Positions 49,761-58,300 of a stretch of DNA of 64,000 nt are shown here, piece after piece; positions within the stretch are counted from its first letter, which is position 1, and every line of letters starts with the position of its first letter. The position numbers and the translations under genes are program-made. The notes below the pieces were generated by a model. The model worked only from the letters and a program-made list of their open reading frames with translations. It searched no databases and had not been told where the DNA came from. The stretch covers positions 62,001 to 126,000 of the forward strand of contig CAWDXO010000008.1 in assembly GCA_963806335.1 (NCBI GenBank), written 5' to 3'. Source of the stretch: Palsa-504 sp963806335. GTDB lineage: Bacteria; Actinomycetota; Actinomycetes; Streptosporangiales; Streptosporangiaceae.

Positions 49761-50794
49761 CCGCCTCGCATCCTTCGCCAGCCCGGGTCGCGGTGTTCTC
49801 GCTCGGCGGCACGATCGCGATGGCGCCGGGCGAGGGCGGCGCCGGCGGGGCGGTGCCGGCGCTGACCGGGCGGCAGCTCCTGGACGTGGTGCCAGGGCTG
49901 GCCGGGTTCGGCGCGGAGATCGAGGTGCGCGATTTCCGGCAGGTGCCGGGGGCGTCGCTGGGTCTGAGGGACGTGTTTGAGCTGGCGGCCGCGATCGGTG
50001 CGTCGACGGCGGACGGCTTCGTGGTGATCCAGGGCACCGACACCATCGAGGAGACCGCGTTCCTGCTCGACCTGCTGCACGCCGGCCCGGAGCCGATCGT
50101 CGTGACGGGCGCGATGCGTCACCCCGGCCTGGCCGGGCCCGACGGGCCGGCGAACATCCTCGCGGCCCTGCAGGCGGCGGTCAGCCCGCAGCTGCGCGAC
50201 CTCGGCTGCGTGGTGGTGTTCGCCGATGAGATCCACGCCGCCCGTTTCGTCCGCAAGACCGATGCCACTCATCTGGCCGCGTTCAGCTCGCCGTCGGCGG
50301 GGCCGATCGGGCGGATGGTCGAGGGTGAGCCGCGGCTGCTCACCCGGCCGGGCGGTTCGCGCTTCACGGTGGCCGGGGTCGGGGCGTTGGGCCGGGTCGG
50401 GGCGTTGGGCCGGGCGGTGCGGGTGGGCGTGATCGTCTGCACCCTCGGGGACGACGGTGAACTGCTGCGGGCCGCCGCCGGGCGTTTTGACGGCCTGGTC
50501 GTGGCCGGCTTCGGTGCGGGGCACGTGCCCGCTCTTACCGTTCCCGCCCTGGCTGCGCTGGCCGGGCAGATCCCGGTGGTGCTTTCGTCGCGGACCGGGG
50601 CCGGATCGGTGCTGGCCCGTACCTACGGCTTCCCCGGCTCGGAGCAGGATCTGCTCAGCCGCGGACTGATCAGCGCCGGATTTCTCGATCCGCTCAAGGC
50701 CCGGCTGCTCCTGCACGTCCTGCTGGCGGGCGGCGGCGGGCGGGCGGAGATCGCCGCCGCGTTCGGGGTCCTGGGCGGGTACGGTCAGCCGTGA
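49757..50794 (+). CDS. L-asparaginase (type I/II), 345 aa
   Basis: VFSLGGTIAMAPGEGGAG carries the first catalytic Thr (Thr19), and VIQGTDTIEETAFLLDLLHA the second threonine motif; ANILAALQAA and GFGAGHVPALT are also family-typical. It hydrolyses L-asparagine to aspartate and ammonia, in the cytoplasm (no signal peptide). An 18-bp duplication gives VGALGR twice at residues 208-219. It is translationally coupled to the enoyl-CoA hydratase gene; why these two share an operon is not clear, although amidase activity on a pathway intermediate is possible. Confidence 0.88.
   Translation: MTASHPSPARVAVFSLGGTIAMAPGEGGAGGAVPALTGRQLLDVVPGLAGFGAEIEVRDFRQVPGASLGLRDVFELAAAIGASTADGFVVIQGTDTIEETAFLLDLLHAGPEPIVVTGAMRHPGLAGPDGPANILAALQAAVSPQLRDLGCVVVFADEIHAARFVRKTDATHLAAFSSPSAGPIGRMVEGEPRLLTRPGGSRFTVAGVGALGRVGALGRAVRVGVIVCTLGDDGELLRAAAGRFDGLVVAGFGAGHVPALTVPALAALAGQIPVVLSSRTGAGSVLARTYGFPGSEQDLLSRGLISAGFLDPLKARLLLHVLLAGGGGRAEIAAAFGVLGGYGQP
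50378..50413 (+). repeat. 18-bp tandem duplication in asparaginase gene
   Basis: Two identical units (gtcggggcgttgggccgg) encode VGALGR twice. Frame preserved. Confidence 0.85.
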
Positions 50795-51347
50795 TCGCGG
50801 GTTGCGGGTGTCTTGCGGTCCGGGGTAGTGCGGGGGACCGGAGCTGCGCGGGCGGGTTTACGGCGGACGGCACATGGTTCACTGAGGTCCCGCCAGGCAC
50901 CCACGCCTCGCGGCGGGGATTCGACCATACGTATGGATGTGGCAGCCTACACACAAGAGTGTGTAGGCTGCCACATCCATACACTCGGCGCCGGGAGGAG
51001 ACTGCAGTTGGCGGGCCACCCCGCCCGGTTTCCCGCTGTCCCCGGAGTCATTGGGCGCGGTGCGGTGGCTGTATTGGCCGCCGGACGGCCGCCGAGGGTG
51101 CGGTAGGCGGGTATGGGGGGTGCCGGCCTGGCCGAGCCCGCGGCGCAGGCGGGCCAGGCCGGTGTCGTCCTCGGTGCGGCTAGCGGCGTTCGTCAGCTGG
51201 CGGCCCATCACACTCCTGGCGTTTCGACTGGTACGCCGGATCTGGTGCGCCACGGAGTTCGGAAACAGGATCCAGCGCGATGACTTTAATAAGATAACTT
51301 AATCAGATAATCTAGAACAATAGCGTTTCCGTCAGAGAGGTCGGCCG
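50795..51347. other. Gene-free region with long palindrome and AT-rich promoter
   Basis: About 550 bp between the asparaginase and enoyl-CoA hydratase genes. It holds the 24-bp palindrome at 50931-50982 and, just before ATG 51348, the AT-rich island 51283-51328 (gactttaataagataacttaa and cagataatctagaac), the likely promoter. Open frames crossing it have no recognisable protein and none has a ribosome site I trust. Confidence 0.5.
50931..50982. repeat. Perfect 24-bp palindrome with 4-base loop
   Basis: Arms 50931-50954 (gtatggatgtggcagcctac, acac) and 50959-50982 are exact reverse complements around aaga. It has the same general design as the palindrome at 48215-48266 (both contain ggat-tg-c-gc). 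As RNA it would be a very stable hairpin and may act as a terminator after the asparaginase gene. Confidence 0.65.
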
Positions 51348-52211
51348 ATGGCATACGATGCGGACCTGGTGCTTACCGAGGTCGACGCGGACGGCGTCGC
51401 GACGTTCACCCTGAACCGGCCCGAACGCCGGAACGCGTGGACCGCGGCGCTGGAGAACCGGTACTTCGACGTGCTGGCGGCGGCGGACACCGATCCGGCG
51501 GTGCGAGCCGGGGTGCTGACCGGTGCCGGGGCGTCGTTCTGCCCGGGCTTTGACATGGGCCGGCTCGACGAGGTGGCCGGCCGGGGGGTCAACATCTCCG
51601 ACCGCCGGCCGCAGTACGCCCCGCGGCTGTTCCGCAAGCCGCTGATCGCCGCGATCAACGGCGCCTGCGCCGGGATCGGGCTGACCCAGGCGCTGATGTG
51701 CGACGTGCGGTTCGCGGCGCGGGGAGCCAGGTTCTCCACTGCCTTCGCCCGCCGCGGGCTCGGCGCCGAGTACGGCATGTCCTGGGTGCTGCCTCGTTAC
51801 GTCGGCGTGGGCGCCGCGCTTGACCTGCTGCTGTCCAGCCGGGTCTTCGAAGCCGACGAGGCCAGGGAACTGGGCCTGGTGAACCGGGTGACCGAACCCG
51901 CCGAGGTCCTGGCCACGGCCCGCGAATACGCCCGCGACCTGGCACGCAACTGCTCCCCGGCCGCCATGGCCGTCATCCGTCACCAGGTCCTCGCCGACCT
52001 CGACGTCTCCTTCGAGGACGCCTGCCGCCGTTCGTACGCAGTGATGGAGGTGCTGAACAGCGGCGCGGACTTCCGGGAAGGCGTAGACAGCTTCGTGCAG
52101 AAGCGGCCCGCGGCCTTCCGCCCGCTCGCCGACGAACTGGATCCGGAGAAGATCACCGGCGTGCTCATGCCGGGCGCCCGGATGGCCCTCACCGAACTGC
52201 GGGGTGGCTGA
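51348..52211 (+). CDS. Enoyl-CoA hydratase/isomerase, 287 aa
   Basis: GAGAGG precedes ATG 51348. Crotonase motifs: VDADGVATFTLNRPERRNAW, LTGAGASFCPGFDMGRLDEV, INGACAGIGLTQALMCDVRF and ARRGLGAEYGMSWVLPRYVG (Glu of AEYG at a likely catalytic position). EARELGLVNRVTEP is typical of the fold. The C terminus is longer than usual (about 30 residues, FVQKRPAAFRPL). Acts on an unsaturated acyl-CoA. Convergent with the Liv ATPase; a 20-bp tandem array lies in between. Confidence 0.9.
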   Translation: MAYDADLVLTEVDADGVATFTLNRPERRNAWTAALENRYFDVLAAADTDPAVRAGVLTGAGASFCPGFDMGRLDEVAGRGVNISDRRPQYAPRLFRKPLIAAINGACAGIGLTQALMCDVRFAARGARFSTAFARRGLGAEYGMSWVLPRYVGVGAALDLLLSSRVFEADEARELGLVNRVTEPAEVLATAREYARDLARNCSPAAMAVIRHQVLADLDVSFEDACRRSYAVMEVLNSGADFREGVDSFVQKRPAAFRPLADELDPEKITGVLMPGARMALTELRGG

Positions 52212-52216
52212 GCCGG

Positions 52217-52316
52217 GCTCCGCTCAGTGGGTGCCCGCTCCGCTCAGTGGGTGCCCGCTCCGCTCAGTGGGTGCTCGCTCGGATCAGTGGGTGCTCGCTC
52301 GGATCAGTGGGCGCCC
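52217..52316. repeat. 20-bp tandem repeat, five units, between convergent genes
   Basis: Five 20-base units (gctccgctcagtgggtgccc, last two gctcggatcagtgggtgctc) run from the stop of the enoyl-CoA hydratase gene into the last codons of the LivF-like gene. Each unit holds the sequence around that gene's own TGA, suggesting tandem copying of the gene's 3' end. Unlike arrays inside genes, the unit is not a multiple of three. Confidence 0.9.
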
Positions 52317-53005
52317 GCGGCGGCGCCGAGGTAGTGCGCGAACAGGTCGTCGGCGATGTCCTGCGGCGGGCCGGCGAACACCACGCTGCCCTTGTTCAGC
52401 AGGTAGACGCGGCCGGCCAGGGCCAGCGCGCGGCTGACGTACTGCTCCACGATGAGCAGGGCAGTGCCTGACGCGGCGATCTCGCCGAGGAACTCGAAGA
52501 TATGGTCCACGACGACCGGCGCGAGCCCCATCGAGGCCTCGTCGACGATGACCACCTTGGGGTCGGTGAGGTAGGCGCGGACCAGCGACAGCATCTGCTG
52601 CTGGCCGCCGGACAGCAGCCGGGCGGGCTGGCGCAGCTTGTTCCCCAGCACCGGGAAGGCCGAGGTGGCCCGGTCCAGCGCGCTGGCCTCCTCGCCCGGG
52701 CGGGAGTGCAGCAGAAGGTTCTCCCGCACGGTCAGCGACGGGTAGATACCACGGCCCTCGGGAATGTGGCACAGGCCGCGCCGGGCGCGGGCGTGCGGCC
52801 GGGCCCGGGTGATGTCCTCGCCCGCCAGCCGCACGGTTCCGGCAGAAGGGCGGAGCAGCCCGGACGCGACGCGCAGCAAGGTCGTCTTGCCGGCCCCGTT
52901 GGCCCCCAGGACGGCCACCACGGTACCCGCCGGGACGGTCAGCGAGACGTCGCGCAGCACGGTGTGCTCGCCGTAGCCGGCCTCGATCCCGCGCAGTTCC
53001 AGCAT
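52304..53005 (-). CDS. Branched-chain amino-acid type ABC ATPase (LivF-like), 233 aa
   Basis: Walker A GANGAGKTT (34-42), LSGGQQQ (131-137), VVIVDEASMGLAP (Walker B) and EQYVSRALALAGRVYLLNKG are those of the LivF branch. It is the second ATPase of the importer and lies 5 bases after the fusion gene, with GAGGTAACTGCG as the ribosome site. Ends AHYLGAAAGAH-like FAHYLGAAAGAH, at which point the 20-bp array begins. Energises uptake of a branched-chain amino acid, aromatic acid or amide. Confidence 0.92.
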   Translation of the reverse strand: MLELRGIEAGYGEHTVLRDVSLTVPAGTVVAVLGANGAGKTTLLRVASGLLRPSAGTVRLAGEDITRARPHARARRGLCHIPEGRGIYPSLTVRENLLLHSRPGEEASALDRATSAFPVLGNKLRQPARLLSGGQQQMLSLVRAYLTDPKVVIVDEASMGLAPVVVDHIFEFLGEIAASGTALLIVEQYVSRALALAGRVYLLNKGSVVFAGPPQDIADDLFAHYLGAAAGAH

Positions 53006-53010
53006 CGCAG

Positions 53011-55905
53011 TTACCTCGCCATCTTCGGCTGCTGGGCCATCTTCGGCTGCTGGGCCATCTTCGGCTGTTCGGGGCTGATCGGTTCGGTGCCGAGGTAAGC
53101 GGCCCGGACCGTATCGCTGGAACTCACGTCCGCCGTGGTCCCCTCGAAGATCTTCGTGCCGAAGTCGAGCACGTGAACGTAGTCGCAGACGTTCATCACT
53201 AGCGACATGTCATGCTCGACAAGCAGAATGCCGACGCCCCGCTGCGCGACAACCTGGGCCAGGATCTCACCGAACCGCCCGGTCTCCGCCCGGTCCAGGC
53301 CGGAGGACGGCTCGTCGAGCAGCAGGACGTCGAACTCGCCGGCCAGGCAGCGAGCGAGTTCGGCCAGCCGCCGCTGCCCGGTGGACAGCGTGGCGACCGG
53401 GCGCTCGGCCAGGTCGGCGACGCCGGCCAGGGCCATGGCCTGCTCGGCGGCCGCGCTCCGGCGGTTCCGGTCTGATCTGGTCTCGGCCACGTGCCGCCAG
53501 GGCCGCCGCCCGGCCTGGCCGGCCTCCCGGCCGAGGGACACATTCTCCCGGGTGGTCAGCGAGTCGAACAGCTCCATCTTCTGGAAGGTCCGGCCGAGGC
53601 CACGGCGGGCCCGCGCGGCCGGGTCAAGCACGGACAGGTCCGCGCCATGCAGTCGCAGCGTGCCGGACGCGGGCCGGACCAGACCGGAAGCCACGTTGAA
53701 CAGCGTGGTCTTGCCGGCGCCGTTCGGCCCGATCAGGCCGGTGATCCGGCCGATCGGAGCGGTCAGGCTCACGTCATTGACCGCGACGTGCCCGCCGAAC
53801 CGCACCGTGACGTGCGCCAGGTCCAGGCCAGCGGCCGCGGCCCGGCCGGGCCGTGAGCGTCCGTTCAGCGGAACAGCCTGGGTTGGGGCGGCCGACCCGA
53901 GTGTTCCGGGGACCGGGCTCGTCGTGGCCGCGCTCGTCGTGGCCGGGCTCACCGCGGCCGGGGTGGCCGGGGCCGGGGTGGCCGGGGCCGGGGTGGCCGG
54001 GGCCGGGGTGGCCGGGGCCGGGGTGACTGAAGCCAGGGTGGCCGTAGCCGGGAGTCGGCGACGGCCGATGCGGTCGAGGAACCGGTGCAGCCGCTCATTG
54101 CGCGGCGTGAGACCGACCGCCACCTGGACCGCGGCCACGCCGAACAGTACGTTGAGCCAGTCACCGACAGTCGCTCCGGTGGAGATCCAGGACGGGAGAA
54201 CCACGAGCGCGAACCCGGCGCCGAACGCGTACCACGGTTCCCGGCCGGGCATGATGACCAGCAGCGCGAGGAGGGTCAGCGAGCTGAACGCGGTGAAGTC
54301 GGAGCTGGTGACGGTGTGCACGACACCGCCGAACAAGGCTCCGGAGACCGCGGCCAGGAACGCGGCGAGACAGAAGACGAGGACCCGGGTCACCATCACG
54401 CTCGTGCCGTGCGTGGCCAGGGCGACCGGCGAGTCGGCCATGCCCCGAAGCAGCCGGCCGAGCCTGCTGCGCACCAGCCAGACCACCAGCAGGCCCGCGG
54501 CTACCGCGAACGCGAGCACCAGGTAGTAGAAGGCGATGTCACCCTGCGCGAACGACGGCCGGTTCACCGCCTGGCCCAGCGAGCTGGAGCCGAACATGAG
54601 CCAGAGCGGGTAGCCCATCTGCTGCATGGTGACGCCGAAGCCGAACGTGGCTAGGGCCAGGAACACGCCGGGCAGCCGGATAGCCGGGATGGCGATGAAG
54701 GCACCGATCGGCACCGCCGCCAGGCCCGCCAGCAGCAGAGCCACCCCCCAGGGAAGCCCGAAGCCGGCGGTCAGGTGCCCCATCGTGGTGGCGCCGATCG
54801 CCGCGAACGCGGCCTGGCACAGCGATACCTGTCCCGACGTCCGGACCAGCAGTCCCAGCGACAGGAACAGTACGACCTGGGTCAGCCCGTCCGACCAGTA
54901 GGGCAGCTGGCCGACGTTGACCAGGTGCGGGACGGCTAGCAGGACAACGCCGAGGACGACGGCGCCCGCGATCTGCACTCGGGCGGGCGCCGCGTACACC
55001 GCGGCCGGGCGGGGCCGGGACACCCGCCGGTCGGCCAGCCGGGACCGCGGCGTGAAGATCAGGACCAGGAAGAGCACGATGAACGGGATGCTGGCGGGCA
55101 GCCCGGCCAGTGCGGCGCTGCCCGTGACCACGTACTTGGTGGCGACCGACGCCGCGATCCCGACCACCAGGCCGCCAATGTAGGTCAGCGGGAGGCTGGA
55201 GAACCGGCCGATGGCCGCGGCGCCGAACGCCTGGACAACCAGCAGGGTCAGCACGGTGGCGTCCAGGTTCAGGGTTGGCGCCAGCAAGGTCCCCGCCAGG
55301 ACGGCGAAGCTGGAACCGATGATCCAGGCCCACCGCCGCACCGTGGCCGGGCTGGTGCCGCCCAGGTCGAGAAGCTCGGGGTTATCGACCACACCGCGCA
55401 TGGCCAGGCCGAGCCGGGTCCGCCGGAAGAACACGAACAGGGCCACGGTCGCGGCCAGCGCGATGCCGGTGATGATCATCTGGTCGTAGCCGACAAACAG
55501 GCCGCCGATCTTGACCGTATGCTGCGGCAGCCAGGCCGGGAAGGTGCGCGCCAGCGTGCCGAACGTTGCCGAGAAGAAGCCCTGGACCACCAGGACGAGG
55601 CCGATCGTGGCGACCACCTGCATGGTCGCGGACGCGTCCGCCAGCCGGCGCGCCATCGCCTCCATCCCCAGGCCGAGCACCGGGCCGACCACGAATACGC
55701 AGATCAGCGCGGTGAGCACGGCGGGCAGGTGGAAGACGTCGTCGTGCAGGATGTAGAAGACATAGGCGCCGGTCGTGGCCACCGCGCCCTGGGCGAAGTT
55801 GAAGATGCCAGACGTCTTGTAGGTGAGGACCAGGCCGGTTCCGGTCAGGCCGTAGACCGATCCGGCGGTGATACCGAGGATCACGAACGGGAACAGGGCA
55901 TTCAT
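53011..55905 (-). CDS. Fused LivH-LivM-LivG importer protein, 964 aa
   Basis: A single polypeptide combines three Liv proteins. Residues 1-290 are LivH-like (MNALFPFVILGITAGSVYGL, TGTGLVLTYKTSGIFNFAQG); 300-620 LivM-like (VSLCQAAFAAIGATTMGHLT, LPGVFLALATFGFGVTMQQM); 690-945 the LivG ATPase (IGPNGAGKTTLFNVASGLVR, LSTGQRRLAELARC, LLLDEPSSGLDRAE). A linker of (ATPAP)n from a 15-bp array, plus a C-terminal KMAQQP repeat from an 18-bp array, are attached. With the LivF-like protein and receptor it forms a complete importer. Tri-fusions are known in some actinobacteria, but no separate LivH, M or G is present here. Confidence 0.9.
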   Translation of the reverse strand: MNALFPFVILGITAGSVYGLTGTGLVLTYKTSGIFNFAQGAVATTGAYVFYILHDDVFHLPAVLTALICVFVVGPVLGLGMEAMARRLADASATMQVVATIGLVLVVQGFFSATFGTLARTFPAWLPQHTVKIGGLFVGYDQMIITGIALAATVALFVFFRRTRLGLAMRGVVDNPELLDLGGTSPATVRRWAWIIGSSFAVLAGTLLAPTLNLDATVLTLLVVQAFGAAAIGRFSSLPLTYIGGLVVGIAASVATKYVVTGSAALAGLPASIPFIVLFLVLIFTPRSRLADRRVSRPRPAAVYAAPARVQIAGAVVLGVVLLAVPHLVNVGQLPYWSDGLTQVVLFLSLGLLVRTSGQVSLCQAAFAAIGATTMGHLTAGFGLPWGVALLLAGLAAVPIGAFIAIPAIRLPGVFLALATFGFGVTMQQMGYPLWLMFGSSSLGQAVNRPSFAQGDIAFYYLVLAFAVAAGLLVVWLVRSRLGRLLRGMADSPVALATHGTSVMVTRVLVFCLAAFLAAVSGALFGGVVHTVTSSDFTAFSSLTLLALLVIMPGREPWYAFGAGFALVVLPSWISTGATVGDWLNVLFGVAAVQVAVGLTPRNERLHRFLDRIGRRRLPATATLASVTPAPATPAPATPAPATPAPATPAAVSPATTSAATTSPVPGTLGSAAPTQAVPLNGRSRPGRAAAAGLDLAHVTVRFGGHVAVNDVSLTAPIGRITGLIGPNGAGKTTLFNVASGLVRPASGTLRLHGADLSVLDPAARARRGLGRTFQKMELFDSLTTRENVSLGREAGQAGRRPWRHVAETRSDRNRRSAAAEQAMALAGVADLAERPVATLSTGQRRLAELARCLAGEFDVLLLDEPSSGLDRAETGRFGEILAQVVAQRGVGILLVEHDMSLVMNVCDYVHVLDFGTKIFEGTTADVSSSDTVRAAYLGTEPISPEQPKMAQQPKMAQQPKMAR
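53018..53071 (-). repeat. 18-bp tandem repeat at C terminus of the Liv fusion
   Basis: Three 18-base units (gccatcttcggctgctgg) encode KMAQQP KMAQQP KMA just before the stop. Frame preserved. Confidence 0.9.
53957..54031 (-). repeat. 15-bp tandem repeat in the LivM-LivG linker
   Basis: About five units of gccggggtggccggg encode the (ATPAP) linker between the permease part and the ATPase part of the fusion. Frame preserved. Confidence 0.85.
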
Positions 55906-55931
55906 TCTCTCAACTCGCTCGGTAGGTCAGA

Positions 55932-55969
55932 GATCCCGGAGTGCCCGGCTAACCGGGCACTCCGGGATC
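55932..55969 (-). terminator. 17-bp stem-loop between receptor and fused permease genes
   Basis: Perfect stem gatcccggagtgcccgg / ccgggcactccgggatc with loop ctaa, just after the receptor stop (55975). Placed between the receptor gene and the membrane-component gene it would reduce transcription into the latter and keep the receptor mRNA stable, as is common for binding-protein operons. Confidence 0.65.
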
Positions 55970-55974
55970 GGGGC

Positions 55975-57225
55975 TCACGACGGGCAGATCGCGGAAGTGC
56001 CCTTGGGGGCGGTCAGCTTGCCGCCCTGGATCTCGGCCAGGAAGAAGCAGCTCACCTGGGAGGCGGGAGCGCCGGAGTGGAAGTTCAGCGGCGGCGCCAG
56101 GCCGTTCAGCGTGTCGTTCTTGGGCAGTGCGTACATCGCGGTGAACACGTCCGCCGGGGTCGGCTTGGCGGGCAGGCTCGCGGCCGCCGCCCCGAACAGC
56201 ACGCCGCCCGTCCAGCCGGACATCGGGTTCGGGCCCAGCGCGGTGCTCGGCTCGTACTTGGCCATCGCCTGCTTGAACTGGTCCACCGCGGGGCTGCTGG
56301 CGAACCACAGCGCGTTGGTGGTGGGCACGTAGGCGCCGTTGACCTGGGCGACCTGAAGGTACTGGTTGTCGAACGCTCCCGACGGGATCACGTACACCGG
56401 ACTGTAACCCTGCTGCGCGCAGGCCGGCGCAAACCGTGAGCCGGCCGCGTAGGAGGCGTCGATGATCAGGGCCTGCGCGCCCGCCTGCTTCGCGGCCAGG
56501 CACTGGGCCGTGTAGCTCGGCGCCGACACTGCGATCGCCGCGCTGATGGGCATATTCAGCTGGAAGGCCTTCGCGTAACCCTGCAGCGCGGGGAGGACCT
56601 GCTTGCAGGCGGCGATCTCGGCGCAGTACACCGCGCCGAAGGAGTTCTTGCCGGCTGCCTTCACCGCGTACGCCTGCATCTCCAGCGAGGTGAGCACCGT
56701 GGCGCCCGACGGGAAGAAGGCCGGGTTGGTGAACCACTCCGGGGTATCCGCCTGACCGCCGATCACGGCCACGTGCTGCTGCTGGACGTAGGAGGCCCAG
56801 CCGCTTTCGGTTCCGCCGGCCTCCGGGCTGACGATGGCCAGTACATGATCCACCTGGACCAGTTGGCGGATATCCGCCTGCGACTTGGTCGCGTCGCCCT
56901 GGTCGTCCTCGACGATCAGCTTGATCTGGCGGCCCTTGATGCCGCCGCTGGCATTCACCGAGTCGACCCAGGCCTGCAGCCCGGCCAGGTGCTCTGGCTG
57001 GGCGGACGGGCCGGAGAAGTTACCGATCGTGCCGATGACGAGGTCCGACCCGGACGCCGTGACGGCCGAGCCGGAGCTGACGGCCGGGCTGGAGCTGGAT
57101 GCGCTCGAGCTGGTACTGCTGCCCGCGCTACTGCTGTTACTGCTGCTGCAGGCCGTGGCGAGGGCCGCGACCGCGACGCTCAGCGCGGATATCCGCCACA
57201 GAGCGGTCCTGCGTGCTGTTTTCAT
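55975..57225 (-). CDS. ABC transporter substrate-binding lipoprotein (LivK-like), 416 aa
   Basis: A lipoprotein signal precedes the lipobox ALATAC with Cys26, then a Ser-rich spacer. The mature domain is periplasmic-binding-protein class I/leucine type: GTIGNFSGPSAQPEHLAGLQ, IVEDDQGDATKSQADI, VLAIVSPEAGGTESGW and GWTGGVLFGAAAASLPA. It delivers the ligand to the Liv fusion transporter. It is the first gene of the importer operon and is followed by a hairpin, suggesting stronger expression than the permease. Ligand unknown. Confidence 0.9.
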   Translation of the reverse strand: MKTARRTALWRISALSVAVAALATACSSSNSSSAGSSTSSSASSSSPAVSSGSAVTASGSDLVIGTIGNFSGPSAQPEHLAGLQAWVDSVNASGGIKGRQIKLIVEDDQGDATKSQADIRQLVQVDHVLAIVSPEAGGTESGWASYVQQQHVAVIGGQADTPEWFTNPAFFPSGATVLTSLEMQAYAVKAAGKNSFGAVYCAEIAACKQVLPALQGYAKAFQLNMPISAAIAVSAPSYTAQCLAAKQAGAQALIIDASYAAGSRFAPACAQQGYSPVYVIPSGAFDNQYLQVAQVNGAYVPTTNALWFASSPAVDQFKQAMAKYEPSTALGPNPMSGWTGGVLFGAAAASLPAKPTPADVFTAMYALPKNDTLNGLAPPLNFHSGAPASQVSCFFLAEIQGGKLTAPKGTSAICPS

Positions 57226-57354
57226 TGCTGGTTCGAACCCCCAACGGTCGGGCCTAAATGGTGACGGGCCTGCCCAACGCCGGGCGCTCCGGGGGAGCTG
57301 GCGTGGCGGGCGTCACACGGACGATGACTGGACGGTAAGCCGACGTAACCCGGA

Positions 57355-57400
57355 TCACCAATAGGTAGCTAAATTGTCTATCTAATTGTTATCATCTAAC
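57355..57400. promoter_or_regulatory. AT-rich divergent promoter island
   Basis: aataggtagctaaattgtct followed by atctaattgttatcatctaa lies between the leftward receptor gene (57225) and rightward SDR (57473). It probably carries the divergent promoters; no boxes assigned. Confidence 0.5.
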
Positions 57401-57472
57401 GAACACGACGTCTACACCTAATTCGGACGGTCTGTCACCCTGATAGCGGAGCGGTACTGAACAGGAGGAGCC

Positions 57473-58231
57473 ATGACCGGGAGTCTGGACGGCAAGCGGG
57501 CCATCGTCACTGGCGGCGGTCAGGGGGTCGGCCGCGGCATCGCCCTCGCCCTGGCCGCGCAGGGCGCGGCCGTCGCGCTGGTCGGCCGTACCGAGGCCAA
57601 GCTGCTGGCGGTGGCGGCGGAGGTCGAAAAGCCAGGCGGCACGGCGCTGCCCATCGTGGCGGACGTGACCCGGGCCGCCGACATCCGCCGCTGCGTCGAG
57701 CACACCGTCACCGAACTGGGGGGCATCGACATCGTGGTAAACAACGCCCAGGTGCCCGCCCTCGGCTCAATCCTCGAGGTCACCGACGAGGCCTTCGGCG
57801 CCTGCTGGGAATCCGGGCCGCTGGCCGCGTTCCGGTTGATGAAGGCCTGCCATCCGTTCCTGCGCCCGGGCAGCGTCATCATCAACCTCGGCAGCTCGAC
57901 CACGGTCAACCCGCAGCCCGCGGGCCGCGGGGTCTACGCCGCGGCCAAGGCGGCGACCCAGATGCTGAGCCGGGTGGCGGCGGCCGAATGGGGGCCGGAC
58001 GGCATCCGGGTCATCACCGTGCTGCCCGCCGCGACGAGCCCGGCCGCCGAGGCCTGGCGGGAGGCCCAGCCCGCGGAGTACGAGCGCAGCATGTCCAGCA
58101 TCCCGCTGCGCAGGCTCGGCGATCCCGAGCAGGAGATCGGCCCGGTGGTGGCATTCCTGTGCGGGCCCGCGGCCAGCTACATCACCGGCACCACGATCGC
58201 CCTCGACGGCGGCCAGGCCTACCTGCGCTGA
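57473..58231 (+). CDS. Short-chain dehydrogenase/reductase, 252 aa
   Basis: AGGAGGAGCC precedes ATG 57473. Motifs: VTGGGQGVGRGIALALAAQG, NNAQVPALGSILEVTDEAFG (Asn-Asn-Ala), catalytic Ser in INLGSSTTVNPQPAGRG, VYAAAKAATQMLSRVAAAEW with Tyr/Lys, and GTTIALDGGQAYLR. A classical SDR acting on an alcohol or 3-hydroxyacyl-CoA. It is divergent from the importer operon, suggesting the imported compound is its pathway substrate (inference). Confidence 0.9.
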   Translation: MTGSLDGKRAIVTGGGQGVGRGIALALAAQGAAVALVGRTEAKLLAVAAEVEKPGGTALPIVADVTRAADIRRCVEHTVTELGGIDIVVNNAQVPALGSILEVTDEAFGACWESGPLAAFRLMKACHPFLRPGSVIINLGSSTTVNPQPAGRGVYAAAKAATQMLSRVAAAEWGPDGIRVITVLPAATSPAAEAWREAQPAEYERSMSSIPLRRLGDPEQEIGPVVAFLCGPAASYITGTTIALDGGQAYLR

Positions 58232-58300
58232 GGGTGAGAAGACGGATTGATCCGAACGGAGCGTGGTGCGTGCCGTCGGCCAGGTTTGGCGTTGCCCGGA

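Noticed and set aside
50879..51253. 124-aa frame on the minus strand
   Set aside because: It crosses the 24-bp palindrome and lacks a recognisable domain or ribosome site.
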